Made by a program: the position numbers and the translations under genes
NCBI GenBank assembly: GCA_027057185.1
Contig: JALUJE010000250.1
Span: 1 to 7,613 of the forward strand
Reading direction: 5' to 3'
DNA length: 7,613 bases
From: Helicobacteraceae bacterium
GTDB taxonomy: Bacteria > Campylobacterota > Campylobacteria > Campylobacterales > Sulfurimonadaceae
Notes under the pieces: model-generated
Seen by the model: only the letters and a program-made list of their open reading frames with translations
Database searches by the model: none
Told to the model about the DNA's origin: nothing
Part shown: positions 1 through 6,833 of the stretch, one piece after another
Layout: each line of letters begins with the position of its first letter
Position numbering within the stretch: position 1 is the stretch's first letter

Positions 1-1950
1 AACACACCCAACAATTCACGTAGTGTTGCCAACAGCAGTGCACGTATTGGCGGATGCCGTGTTAGCGATGGATACCGCTTCAGAGGATACCTCGATGAAT
101 TCTACATTTTTAAAGGTCCCTTAAAAACAGTAGAAATTCAAAAGCTGATGCTAACTACTCACCCATGTCAACCCTGTGCTATGGAAAACAACAATGCCCA
201 CTTTGATGTATGGGATACGTTTCGTTCCATTAATGACCGAAATATCTCTACCAAGCGTTCTGAAGCTTCATTTTCACTCACCTTAGCAGCATTAAATGCG
301 ACCAACAATGATTTTCAGGAGTTTAACGGCACCGTCTGTACACAAATTGTTGATGCCGACTGGGCCAATGCCGCTAGAAGTAGCTGGGTCAAATCACTGT
401 TTACCGATGCCAATAGCACACTGATTGCTTTTAGTAGTAGTCATGCCGTTAAAAACAGCCGTGTTCACATTGTCTGGAAGCACAATGTAAATGAAGCCTG
501 TCCACTTTCAGGGGAAGATAATGCCACCGACTCAAGTGATAATTTTGCCATCCGCCCGGAACGCTTTCACCTCACCGTTTCTGCCGCACCGTACTATGCA
601 TCTGAACCCTTTAGCCTTCGTGCCACGGCGCAGACGCTCAACGGTACCAATACTTTTGACTATAACGAAAGCATGGGAAGCTCTGTTGTGGTCGATGCCA
701 ATGAAACACGCACGGACTGTATTACATCAGGTGAACATTTCCAAATAGCTACTCAGGCATTTAGCCATGGGCAAACGCCCGATATCAACGCCACATTTAG
801 TGGTTTAGCATCGTATCTGAATATAAAAATTCATGAAATTAACGGCAGCGAATTTGCCCGGGTCGATGCCCATGATACCAACGATACTCAACGCTTTATT
901 GTGCCGTATGATCTTAATCTTAGCATACTGCCCTATGATCTTAATATCACTCAAACCCGTATCTACTCCAGTACAATGACCAACTGGCTCTATATGGCTG
1001 ACATGGGTGATATGAACGCCAGTTTACATGTAAAAGTCCAGGCATCGAACAAAGACCATCAACTTCTCGAGGACTTTAACAGCAGCTGTTACGCCCAGGA
1101 TGTTACCATACGTTTTGGCGTGCTTAGTGATGGAAACAGCAGTATCGATATGAATTTCAGTGCCTCAGAAGGTCACTTTAGTGACGGATCCTATCTGAAA
1201 CATGCACCTTTAAACGAGATCAATCAGAGTATGACCATCCCTGCTAGCATTTTTGAAGACGGCATTGGTTATGCGATTATGGACTGTAATGTGCATCGAA
1301 TCTATTCTCAACCTTATAACCCCTTTAGTATCAGCGGTCTGAGTGCAACCTTTACCGGGTCTGTGATGTCTAAAGAGCACCATGATGACACGACCCTTAA
1401 CGACGGTAACCTTACCTTTTACTATGCCCGACTTAAAACGACCGATATGAAAACGTCTCAGGACAATGCAACCAATCTCATAGATATTGAGGTGTATGAC
1501 ACCCAAGGCAGTACCTACACTAACGGCTTCAAACGTCGCTCACTAGCATGGTGGCATAATGAACGTCACAACAGTGCCGATTTTGGCAATGTATCGAGCG
1601 TTGAGGCAACCTCTAGCAATATTTACAATACACCCGTCACCTTTAGTCTTGGGAGTACCAACATAACGTCTCCGGCTAACGGTACGATAACCCTCACGCT
1701 GCCACAACATAACGGTCGGCATATTTTACATGTAAAAACCGATCCGTGGCTCTGGTACATTCCAGAAGATTTTGGTACCGCTTACAATGATGCTATCAAC
1801 TCCAAATGTACTGCTCATCCCTGCTTCATTTATGTATTTCAAGATGAAAACAGTCCAGGCTCCATCTCTTCAGGAGCCTACAAAGGGGGCAATACTAAAG
1901 TATATGACCGGGGTGTATATAACAAACAGGGTGTTAAGGTGTTTCGATAG
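1..1950 (+). CDS. MshQ-like surface/adhesin protein (LamG end plus DUF6701-like region), 5' partial
   Basis: The frame is open from base 1 to the TAG at 1948-1950, giving 649 visible residues; the true start lies left of the window. The ATG at 148 is an internal Met, because the fold continues upstream of it. Residues 15-49 read as the closing strands of a LamG/concanavalin-like domain ('RIGG...GYLDEFYIFKGPL...EIQKL'). Next come a CxxC (C56, C59), a 'FDVWDTFRSINDRNIST' block (68-84) and 'SSDNFAIRPERF' (178-189), which I recognise from DUF6701/MshQ-type proteins. The rest looks like beta-rich repeats. The C-terminus has 'PWLWY' (582-586) and a close Cys pair (C603, C608), and ends 'GVKVFR'. 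MshQ-like proteins are large exported partners of MSHA pili, possibly tip adhesins; no ligand can be read from the sequence. It abuts the first pilin gene with no gap, so they are probably cotranscribed. It holds 17 D/E-X-N-X-S/T sequons. Family call is firm; the adhesin role is inferred. Confidence 0.85.
   Translation, partial: NTPNNSRSVANSSARIGGCRVSDGYRFRGYLDEFYIFKGPLKTVEIQKLMLTTHPCQPCAMENNNAHFDVWDTFRSINDRNISTKRSEASFSLTLAALNATNNDFQEFNGTVCTQIVDADWANAARSSWVKSLFTDANSTLIAFSSSHAVKNSRVHIVWKHNVNEACPLSGEDNATDSSDNFAIRPERFHLTVSAAPYYASEPFSLRATAQTLNGTNTFDYNESMGSSVVVDANETRTDCITSGEHFQIATQAFSHGQTPDINATFSGLASYLNIKIHEINGSEFARVDAHDTNDTQRFIVPYDLNLSILPYDLNITQTRIYSSTMTNWLYMADMGDMNASLHVKVQASNKDHQLLEDFNSSCYAQDVTIRFGVLSDGNSSIDMNFSASEGHFSDGSYLKHAPLNEINQSMTIPASIFEDGIGYAIMDCNVHRIYSQPYNPFSISGLSATFTGSVMSKEHHDDTTLNDGNLTFYYARLKTTDMKTSQDNATNLIDIEVYDTQGSTYTNGFKRRSLAWWHNERHNSADFGNVSSVEATSSNIYNTPVTFSLGSTNITSPANGTITLTLPQHNGRHILHVKTDPWLWYIPEDFGTAYNDAINSKCTAHPCFIYVFQDENSPGSISSGAYKGGNTKVYDRGVYNKQGVKVFR
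235..1416 (+). other. Cluster of 17 bacterial N-glycosylation sequons (D/E-X-N-X-S/T) in the MshQ-like protein
   Basis: Reading the 649-residue partial protein by eye, the extended sequon used by PglB-type oligosaccharyltransferases occurs with Asn at residues 81, 109, 138, 174, 222, 234, 263, 281, 294, 306, 315, 339, 360, 379, 385, 408 and 470. Examples are DANST, DINAT, DLNIT, DMNAS and EINQS. About eight further N-X-S/T sites lack the acidic residue at -2. Asp plus Glu make up about 11% of the protein by hand count, so only about 3 of the roughly 25 N-X-S/T sites would be expected to have an acid at -2. The last 179 residues contain none. Glycosylation itself is not shown; the motif cluster is. 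Confidence 0.7.
904..945 (+). repeat. Short imperfect direct repeat (PYDLN twice), period 27 bases
   Basis: Bases 904-918 and 931-945 match at 14 of 15 positions and are in the same reading frame, giving PYDLN twice, nine residues apart. Each copy continues into an Asn sequon (DLNLS, then DLNIT), so the apparent small duplication also doubles a potential glycosylation site. Similarity fades after the first 15 bases of each unit, so it is either an old duplication or chance. Confidence 0.5.
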
Positions 1951-2505
1951 ATGCGACATGCCCTGACCCTCATTGAGATGATTGTTACCATTCTTATTAT
2001 TGCTGTTGTCTTTACTGTCGTGCCAAAAATCATTTTTGCATCCAATAAAGCCATGGCACTAAGCATGAAAGAAGATGCGCTCCTTCATGCCTATGTACTC
2101 ATCGGATCTGTCAGTAAACTGCCATGGGATGAAAATACACAGGTTGCAGGAAAAATTTTAAGCACTGCCGACCATATATGCAACAACTATAGAATCGGCG
2201 GTTTTTTGGGCTCACGTAACTGCATGGGCGCTACGCTATATACATCAACTTTAGGACCTGATGGTGGTGATGCCGATGATATTGACGATTATGACGGTTA
2301 TCTCGAGCCTATTAGTGTCGGAACTCAAAAGCGTTACAATCTCTTGGTCTCCGTCACCTATACAAGCACACAAGAACTGAAAAAGATTACCGTTACCGCA
2401 GCATCACATCCTGATAACAATAAAATGCATGGCTTTCAATCAAGCTTTTTTTATGATTCCGCCAACCTAGGGCAGATACAGATTAAAAAGGAGCAGTGGC
2501 AGTGA
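1951..2505 (+). CDS. Type IV minor prepilin, MshD-like
   Basis: A 184-residue protein with a class III prepilin signal: leader MRHA, then LTLIEM with Glu at +5 and a hydrophobic helix to about residue 30. Predicted cleavage is after Ala4, with Leu rather than Phe at +1. The globular part has the features I associate with MshD/GspI-type minor pilins: a 'PWDEN' element (58-62), an acidic 'DADDIDDYDGY' stretch (107-117) and a late strand ending 'KKITVTAAS'. Cys77 and Cys91 could pair. It would be inserted in the inner membrane, processed by prepilin peptidase and built into the tip-initiating minor pilin complex. The ATG directly follows the TAG of the MshQ-like gene, with AAGG at 1936-1939 as a plausible Shine-Dalgarno. 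Its stop overlaps the next start (GTGA at 2502-2505). Prepilin status is near certain; the MshD subfamily call is likely. Confidence 0.85.
   Translation: MRHALTLIEMIVTILIIAVVFTVVPKIIFASNKAMALSMKEDALLHAYVLIGSVSKLPWDENTQVAGKILSTADHICNNYRIGGFLGSRNCMGATLYTSTLGPDGGDADDIDDYDGYLEPISVGTQKRYNLLVSVTYTSTQELKKITVTAASHPDNNKMHGFQSSFFYDSANLGQIQIKKEQWQ
2489..2493 (+). promoter_or_regulatory. Shine-Dalgarno AGGAG that selects the GTG start at 2502
   Basis: The run AAAAAGGAG ends at 2493. It leaves only 2 bases to the upstream GTG at 2496 but 8 bases to the GTG at 2502. The second spacing is normal and gives leader MKSA, matching the four-residue leaders of the three sibling pilins (MRHA, MRRA, MKTA). I therefore place the start of the MshO-like gene at 2502. 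Confidence 0.75.
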
Positions 2506-3389
2506 AAAGCGCTTTTACCCTCATTGAAATGATTTTTGTCATCATTATTGCCGCCGTACTTTCATTGGGAAGCTTTAAGGCAATGCACGCCCTTTTTGTA
2601 CGCAGTGCCAAAGCCAAAGCCCTTAGCGACTTGACCTTGCGCTCGCAACTGGTGTTGGATCAACTCAACAGTATACTCTACCACCGTATTAGCAACAGTG
2701 TGATCGGTTATACTCCCGGTGATACCTGTGAGCCCATTACCGATCTTACCGTATCACGCCCCATTTTGGAGTGGCTCGCTACCATGGATGATGAACTCTT
2801 ACAGCGGCGTTACGACGGTTTTATTGATATGGGTGATAGCAACCAAAGCAGTGCGACCCTTGCCGCTCCCACCATTGATGCCACACTCAACAATACTCAA
2901 ATCAACCTCATCTTCTCCGGTTCACTTGATGATGGATCCGATGAGAGTTTTAGCGCCTGCCATGGTGCCTTTGGCTGGCATGGAAATAGCAGCCACTTAA
3001 GTTACGATATTAGCATTAACCACAATAGCATTACCATTACCGATGCCGTTCAACCACAGTTTATCTATGAAAAATATTATCTCAGCAATACTGCATATGC
3101 CGTTGCCCGTGGTGCTGATGTTAGCGATTTAACCCAGTGCGCTTACGATACGTCAACACTCAAAGATGTCAGCAATACCCTTTTTCTGTTCTACAACTAC
3201 CGCCCATTCAAAGGGGAGACATTCTGTGCAGACGGTGGTGTGGGTGATGTCGTAGTACTCGCTGAAGATGTCAGTGCTTTTCGTGCCGAATCGGTAAATG
3301 ACGCCATTATTTTGAGCATTGATATGAACCGCTCTATTCGCGGGTCACAACATGCCGTGCATATTACCAAACAAAAGGCAGTATTGTAA
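2502..3389 (+). CDS. Type IV minor prepilin, MshO-like (PilW/GspJ type)
   Basis: From the GTG at 2502 this gives 295 residues. The leader is MKSA, followed by FTLIEM with Glu at +5 and a hydrophobic helix to about residue 24. It is the largest of the four pilins here, as expected for the MshO/PilW/GspJ class. Near the C-terminus 'VVLAEDVSAF...ILSIDMNRS' (251-288) resembles the 'aenVsaF' element typical of that class. Four Cys (76, 153, 213, 242) could make two disulfides. Two D/E-X-N-X-S/T sites are present (Asn114, Asn286). It would belong to the minor pilin tip complex with its neighbours. The start overlaps the MshD-like stop by four bases, and the TAA overlaps the next ATG by one base (TAATG), implying translational coupling. 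A start at GTG 2496 is possible but poorly spaced from the Shine-Dalgarno. Confidence 0.85.
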   Translation: MKSAFTLIEMIFVIIIAAVLSLGSFKAMHALFVRSAKAKALSDLTLRSQLVLDQLNSILYHRISNSVIGYTPGDTCEPITDLTVSRPILEWLATMDDELLQRRYDGFIDMGDSNQSSATLAAPTIDATLNNTQINLIFSGSLDDGSDESFSACHGAFGWHGNSSHLSYDISINHNSITITDAVQPQFIYEKYYLSNTAYAVARGADVSDLTQCAYDTSTLKDVSNTLFLFYNYRPFKGETFCADGGVGDVVVLAEDVSAFRAESVNDAIILSIDMNRSIRGSQHAVHITKQKAVL

Positions 3390-3838
3390 TGCGTCGTGCA
3401 CTGGGAATCTGGCAGGCGATTATGATGATTTTACTCGTAAGCGGTATGATGATGATTGTCTTAAAATATGCTGCCATCAGCTCCCAACATGTTGCCAACA
3501 CCTATATAACAGAACAGAGTGAACTTTTTTTAAACAGCGCCGTGGAGCAGACCCTTCTTGCCATTGCCTTTCACGACCGAAACAGCGGCTGTCTGAGCAA
3601 TTTTTCACCACCAGATGTTACCATTCGCGGCATCACCTATCACGCCGATGTTGTCATCACCCGGTACTATCTTCAGCAACACAGTCACGACCTTGCTCTG
3701 TGCCCCACTCTGGGTTATGCCATTAAACCCAGTAGTGCTCTTAGCCACGGTATGGCAATTTTGGAAGTAAGTGTTCGTGCCTCCAGAGGGGCGAGAGTAT
3801 TGAGAAAACTCTTACGAAGGACATTACAGCAACCATGA
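3389..3838 (+). CDS. Pilin-like protein lacking Glu5, MshP/PilX/GspK-like
   Basis: A 149-residue protein opening with a short basic leader (MRRA) and a hydrophobic helix (about 5-30) in the same layout as its prepilin neighbours, but without the FTLIE motif. If cut after Ala4 the mature protein begins LGIWQ, with Gln where Glu5 is expected. A helix follows ('TEQSELFLNSAVEQTLLAI', 41-59) that resembles the post-membrane segment of MshP/PilX/GspK. The MshP and GspK families are known to lack Glu5, and position after an MshO-like gene fits mshP. Cys68 and Cys105 could form a disulfide; the C-terminus is very basic. The ATG overlaps the previous stop by one base with AAGG at 3375-3378, and the stop overlaps the next start (ATGA, 3835-3838). 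A pilin-like role is likely; direct processing by prepilin peptidase is not certain. Confidence 0.7.
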   Translation: MRRALGIWQAIMMILLVSGMMMIVLKYAAISSQHVANTYITEQSELFLNSAVEQTLLAIAFHDRNSGCLSNFSPPDVTIRGITYHADVVITRYYLQQHSHDLALCPTLGYAIKPSSALSHGMAILEVSVRASRGARVLRKLLRRTLQQP

Positions 3839-4293
3839 AAACAGCATTTACACTTCTGGAATTAATTGTAGTAATCGTCATTATCAGTATTATGGCAGCA
3901 GTAGGCAGTTCCTCATTTCGTTCTAACTACCTGCATGATGACGTACAGTTCATTCTCACCAAAATTCAAGAAGCACACTTTAAAGGTATTGGATATGAAC
4001 ACAATGGTTTTGGTACTGAAGCAACGCTTCCTGATTATGACAACGGATGCATTCAGTTACAAAACGCTACGCTTAACGACCGGGCAACCCAAACCGGTAT
4101 CTATTACACGTTACATGTAGATGATTTTGACTACGGTACACTCTGTTTTGATGCCAAAGGACGACCCCATCATGATAATTTTAAAAAATCCACACTTCTG
4201 ACTACCCAAAAATTACTAAATTTCACATATTCTGGAAAATCTTACTCAATTATCATTGAACCTGTGAGTGGATATGCTATAATTAAGCAATAG
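3835..4293 (+). CDS. Type IV prepilin, MshC/GspH/FimT-like
   Basis: A 152-residue protein with a clear prepilin signal: leader MKTA, FTLLEL with Glu at +5, and a hydrophobic helix to about residue 24. The C-terminal half has 'LCFDAKGRP' (103-111) and 'IIIEPVSGYAII' (140-150), which match the 'FD..GRP' and 'I...SG' elements I associate with GspH/FimT/MshC pseudopilins. Cys72 and Cys104 could form a disulfide. It is the last of the four-pilin run and starts within the previous stop (ATGA); AAGGA at 3817-3821 is a plausible but distant Shine-Dalgarno (13 bases). Its 3' end also carries a promoter for the downstream genes. It is probably a minor pilin rather than the major one, given its position among minor pilins, but the sequence alone cannot exclude a major pilin role. 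Confidence 0.8.
   Translation: MKTAFTLLELIVVIVIISIMAAVGSSSFRSNYLHDDVQFILTKIQEAHFKGIGYEHNGFGTEATLPDYDNGCIQLQNATLNDRATQTGIYYTLHVDDFDYGTLCFDAKGRPHHDNFKKSTLLTTQKLLNFTYSGKSYSIIIEPVSGYAIIKQ
4256..4283 (+). promoter_or_regulatory. Predicted sigma-70-type promoter for the mshI-J-K-L-like genes
   Basis: TTGAAC (4256-4261) and a perfect TATAAT (4278-4283) are 16 bases apart. The -10 box is preceded by TGC (4275-4277), giving an extended -10. The preceding 60 bases are AT-rich compared with the rest of the cluster. Initiation near 4290 would give a leader of about 40 bases before the ATG at 4331. It coincides with the only real intergenic gap in the window, which supports function, though it sits inside the end of the upstream pilin gene. 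Confidence 0.6.
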
Positions 4294-4330
4294 TAATTAC
4301 AAATTCACAAAAATAATTATAAGATTAATC

Positions 4331-5812
4331 ATGACTGCTAATGCGATTCTCTATGTTGTCAATGCTGAAGAGACCCTCTTATTTGACGGTAAGCACTTTA
4401 GTGAGGCACCTGCAAAAAAACGTGCGCCATACTACTGCGTTGCACCGCTTCCAATGTCAATCATACGCACTCATGGCTTTAAAGTTCCCAATACTATTAG
4501 CAGTGAAAAGCTTGTTATTCAGGCAGAAATGAGTATGTATGAAGAGGGCGGTCTCAACCCTGAAACCGATTTCAAAATTGATTCGCTTACCATCCCCTTA
4601 GAACACGAGGAAAGCCTGTATATCGAATCGTATGCTGTCGAAGAGGAGAGTATTCGTCACCAGTTTGACACTTTTGTCAAAAAAAACCGTCTCATCGATG
4701 CCATGATTCCTCCTGCACTGAGTTATCATGCCCTCTATGCTTTTGAGCTTCTGGAGAAAAAAAACGATCTTTTTATCCATTTCGATGAACACGAGGCCTA
4801 TGCCGTCATCTTTAAAAACGGTCGCTATATCGCAACCCGTGCCATCAGCAACTTAAGTGAAATTGCCCAGAAACTGGGCGTCGATGTTGCAACAACTCGT
4901 GAACTGCTCAGTACTAAAGGCGTTGAGGACGCCCGATATGCACCCGATGAGTTGTTACATATGCATACTCTGCAAGAAGAACTCTCCAAAGCAGTAGAAC
5001 GCATTGCCCATTCCATCAGTCACAAACGCGGCATTTTTCGTCTTGATCATATTGACCGTTTTTTTATTGATTTTGAGGGCGCTTCGATTCCGGGATTTTT
5101 AGAAATGTTCGAAAGTTACGGTTATGACACTGCCACTAAAGAAACGCTTGATATTTTCGATGCCGTAGCACCCGGAAAAAAACATCATGCCCTCAATGCC
5201 CTCTATGCATTGGGTGGTCTGACACAGCAACGCTATCCACTGGTCAATTTAAGCATTTACGAGCGCAAACCCCATCTGCTCAAAACACATGTAGGACAGT
5301 TTGTTATGGTACTGGTAACAGCTGTGCTACTCGCGGCTGCCTATCCTCTCTATGCTACCTTTGAACTCGACACACTCACCCAGCGTAAAACCCATTTACA
5401 GACTCAGGTCAATAATATGGAGCGCATCACACAACAGCTTCGCATGACACTCAAAACAGAGCGATCCAAACGAGATGCACTCAAACAAGAGTATGCCGTC
5501 CTTCTAGAACACATAACGGGGTATGACCATATGCTTGATGCACTGCAGGAATTTGAGACGGAGAAACTGGCACGACAACAGATGATGAAAGATGTCAACC
5601 TGGCAATGAAAACCTTTGCCCTCTCCTCAAAATTTTTAGAGCAGAACGGCTCTACGATGATGAAAGTACACATTATTACTCCGTATGAAAAACGGGACAA
5701 CATCGCCAGATTTATGAAAGCGTTGATTGCAAAAGGTTACCATCACGTTGAAACCAAAAAAATTCAGCGTGATGATACGCTCTATGAAAGTCTCGTGGAG
5801 ATACGTCCATGA
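4331..5812 (+). CDS. Pilus assembly protein, MshI/GspL-like (PilM-like plus PilN-like parts in one chain)
   Basis: A 493-residue bitopic protein. Residues 1 to about 315 are soluble and look like a degenerate actin-like PilM/GspL cytoplasmic domain, for example the strand pair 'LFIHFDEHEAYAVIFKNGRYIATRAIS' (147-173). A single membrane helix lies at about 321-341. A coiled coil follows (about 345-400), and a C-terminal alpha/beta segment (about 443-492) has the look of the ferredoxin-like fold of PilN/GspL. In type IV pilus and type II secretion systems this protein connects the cytoplasmic motor ATPase to the periplasmic PilO/PilP parts. Position directly before PilO-, PilP- and secretin-like genes supports the role. 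The ATG follows a 37-base gap with no strong Shine-Dalgarno (AAGA at 4321-4324 at best). The stop overlaps the next start (ATGA). Family call rests on architecture and context more than on conserved residues. Confidence 0.75.
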   Translation: MTANAILYVVNAEETLLFDGKHFSEAPAKKRAPYYCVAPLPMSIIRTHGFKVPNTISSEKLVIQAEMSMYEEGGLNPETDFKIDSLTIPLEHEESLYIESYAVEEESIRHQFDTFVKKNRLIDAMIPPALSYHALYAFELLEKKNDLFIHFDEHEAYAVIFKNGRYIATRAISNLSEIAQKLGVDVATTRELLSTKGVEDARYAPDELLHMHTLQEELSKAVERIAHSISHKRGIFRLDHIDRFFIDFEGASIPGFLEMFESYGYDTATKETLDIFDAVAPGKKHHALNALYALGGLTQQRYPLVNLSIYERKPHLLKTHVGQFVMVLVTAVLLAAAYPLYATFELDTLTQRKTHLQTQVNNMERITQQLRMTLKTERSKRDALKQEYAVLLEHITGYDHMLDALQEFETEKLARQQMMKDVNLAMKTFALSSKFLEQNGSTMMKVHIITPYEKRDNIARFMKALIAKGYHHVETKKIQRDDTLYESLVEIRP

Positions 5813-6432
5813 ATCATCAGATCGAACTACTCGAATCCCAGCTTAGCGAGATGTCGACTCGAAAACGATTTGGCATCTACGCCCTCATCATCATCGCATT
5901 GATTTTTATGAGTTGGAATCTTTTTGGTGAAACCTATTTCCATGAAATACAGATGCAAGAACATGCCGTAATCTCACTTGAGCAAAAACTCCAACAGCGA
6001 GGGGTTTCTTCACTAAAACGCGCTATCAAAAAAAGTCGCAATGAACGATTACAATTAGAAGACGATCTCACCAACCTACATTTCAAAAATCAATTTTTAC
6101 GTACTAAACTCGAATCGGTCGGGTTTATCATGTATGACCAAAAAGGGGCGGCTCAGATCCTTGAAGATATTTTACGGCAGTCTCTTAAACACGGCATTGC
6201 CATTGATGTCATCGAGTCTACAAAGCAAGAGCGCCCCTATGTATCCTATATTGCTCAAAAGGCACAAATACATGTTACCGGAAAGGGGTCTTTTCTAGGT
6301 ATTGTCGCACTGATGCAGTATATCGACGCATTGAATGTACTTATGCGTACCACCGATGTTACTATTGGCATTGACGAGAATAATGCCACCTATTGCGATA
6401 TTAACCTCTCACATTATGGGGTAGAACTATGA
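5809..6432 (+). CDS. Pilus assembly protein, MshJ/PilO-like
   Basis: A 207-residue protein with a 20-residue cytoplasmic N-terminus, one membrane helix (about 21-39), a long charged coiled coil (about 44-105) and a periplasmic alpha/beta domain from about residue 120 to the end. This is the standard layout of PilO/GspM/MshJ proteins, which pair with PilN-type proteins in the inner membrane and align the motor with the secretin. 'QILEDILRQSLKHGIAIDVIES' is the kind of helix-strand unit expected at the start of the ferredoxin-like fold. One D/E-X-N-X-S/T site (ENNAT) lies in the periplasmic part. GGAG at 5797-5800 is a well-spaced Shine-Dalgarno; both ends overlap neighbours by ATGA. Family assignment is from topology, size and context. 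Confidence 0.75.
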   Translation: MNHQIELLESQLSEMSTRKRFGIYALIIIALIFMSWNLFGETYFHEIQMQEHAVISLEQKLQQRGVSSLKRAIKKSRNERLQLEDDLTNLHFKNQFLRTKLESVGFIMYDQKGAAQILEDILRQSLKHGIAIDVIESTKQERPYVSYIAQKAQIHVTGKGSFLGIVALMQYIDALNVLMRTTDVTIGIDENNATYCDINLSHYGVEL

Positions 6433-6833
6433 AAATATTCTATCTGTTCTTACTTATCACGCTGCCACTCTGGACAAAAGATGTTGACATTACACCGATT
6501 GTAAAAAAAATTGATGCTCTAAGAGCACAAAAAAAGACATCACCGACACTAAACTATGCATTGTTTGATCCGTTTGCCAAAGCCAAGCCGCTTTTAGCAA
6601 CCAAAGAGCAGCCTCCTCTTATGAAAAAATCGATCCGGCCGATTGTAGTACAGACTATTTTAAATCGTCGTGCCTTGATTGACGGGAAATGGCTGGGTGT
6701 AGGAAAGCGAATTCACGGACATACCATCACTGCAATCAAACAACATGATATTGTCGTAAGCAACGGCACAACTACACGTACGATTCCCATTAAAACGGGC
6801 AAACGGCTTATTATAACCAAGGAACAAAATTGA
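6429..6833 (+). CDS. Periplasmic pilus assembly protein, MshK/PilP-like
   Basis: A 134-residue protein with a short hydrophobic N-terminus (about 1-16) that reads as a signal peptide or anchor, a flexible basic linker with the 'DPF' element (47-49) often found in PilP/GspC-type proteins, and a C-terminal beta-rich domain (about 70-128). That domain ('VVQTILNRRALIDGKWLGVGKRI...ITAIKQHDIVV') matches the homology-region pattern of PilP, GspC and MshK: a strand, then 'a.I.g..l..Gd.i', then 'v..I....v.l'. These proteins bridge the inner-membrane PilN/PilO pair and the N domains of the secretin, which is encoded next. No lipobox Cys is present, so it is not a PilP-style lipoprotein. Start overlaps the previous stop by ATGA, and TGATG joins it to the secretin gene. 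Confidence 0.75.
   Translation: MKIFYLFLLITLPLWTKDVDITPIVKKIDALRAQKKTSPTLNYALFDPFAKAKPLLATKEQPPLMKKSIRPIVVQTILNRRALIDGKWLGVGKRIHGHTITAIKQHDIVVSNGTTTRTIPIKTGKRLIITKEQN

Noticed and set aside
148..150. ATG at 148 as the start of the MshQ-like gene
   Set aside because: The frame is open to base 1 and the upstream 49 residues read as the end of a LamG domain, so this is an internal Met.
491..748. 85-codon open frame on the plus strand
   Set aside because: It is an out-of-frame shadow within the MshQ-like gene, without homology-like features.
235..1416. D-X-N-X motifs as EF-hand or dockerin-type calcium loops
   Set aside because: Most copies have hydrophobic residues at X and lack the later acidic/Gly positions of a calcium loop, while S/T at +2 is constant; the glycosylation sequon fits better.
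1210..1506. 98-codon open frame on the minus strand
   Set aside because: It lies wholly inside the MshQ-like gene, has no recognisable domain or ribosome binding site and reads as an antisense shadow.
2496..2498. GTG at 2496 as the start of the MshO-like gene
   Set aside because: It is only 2 bases after the AGGAG and gives an atypical six-residue leader; the GTG at 2502 has good spacing and a leader like its siblings.
3794..3812. AGAGT...ACTCT inverted repeat as a terminator or attenuator
   Set aside because: The stem is only 5 bp with a 9-base loop, there is no T-run, and it is inside coding sequence.
4294..4330. Intergenic gap as a terminator or riboswitch
   Set aside because: Just 37 AT-rich bases with no GC stem; too short for a riboswitch and more simply a 5' leader.
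5404..5703. 99-codon open frame on the minus strand
   Set aside because: It is antisense to the coiled-coil region of the MshI-like gene; the Ser/Cys/Arg-rich translation is typical of a shadow frame.
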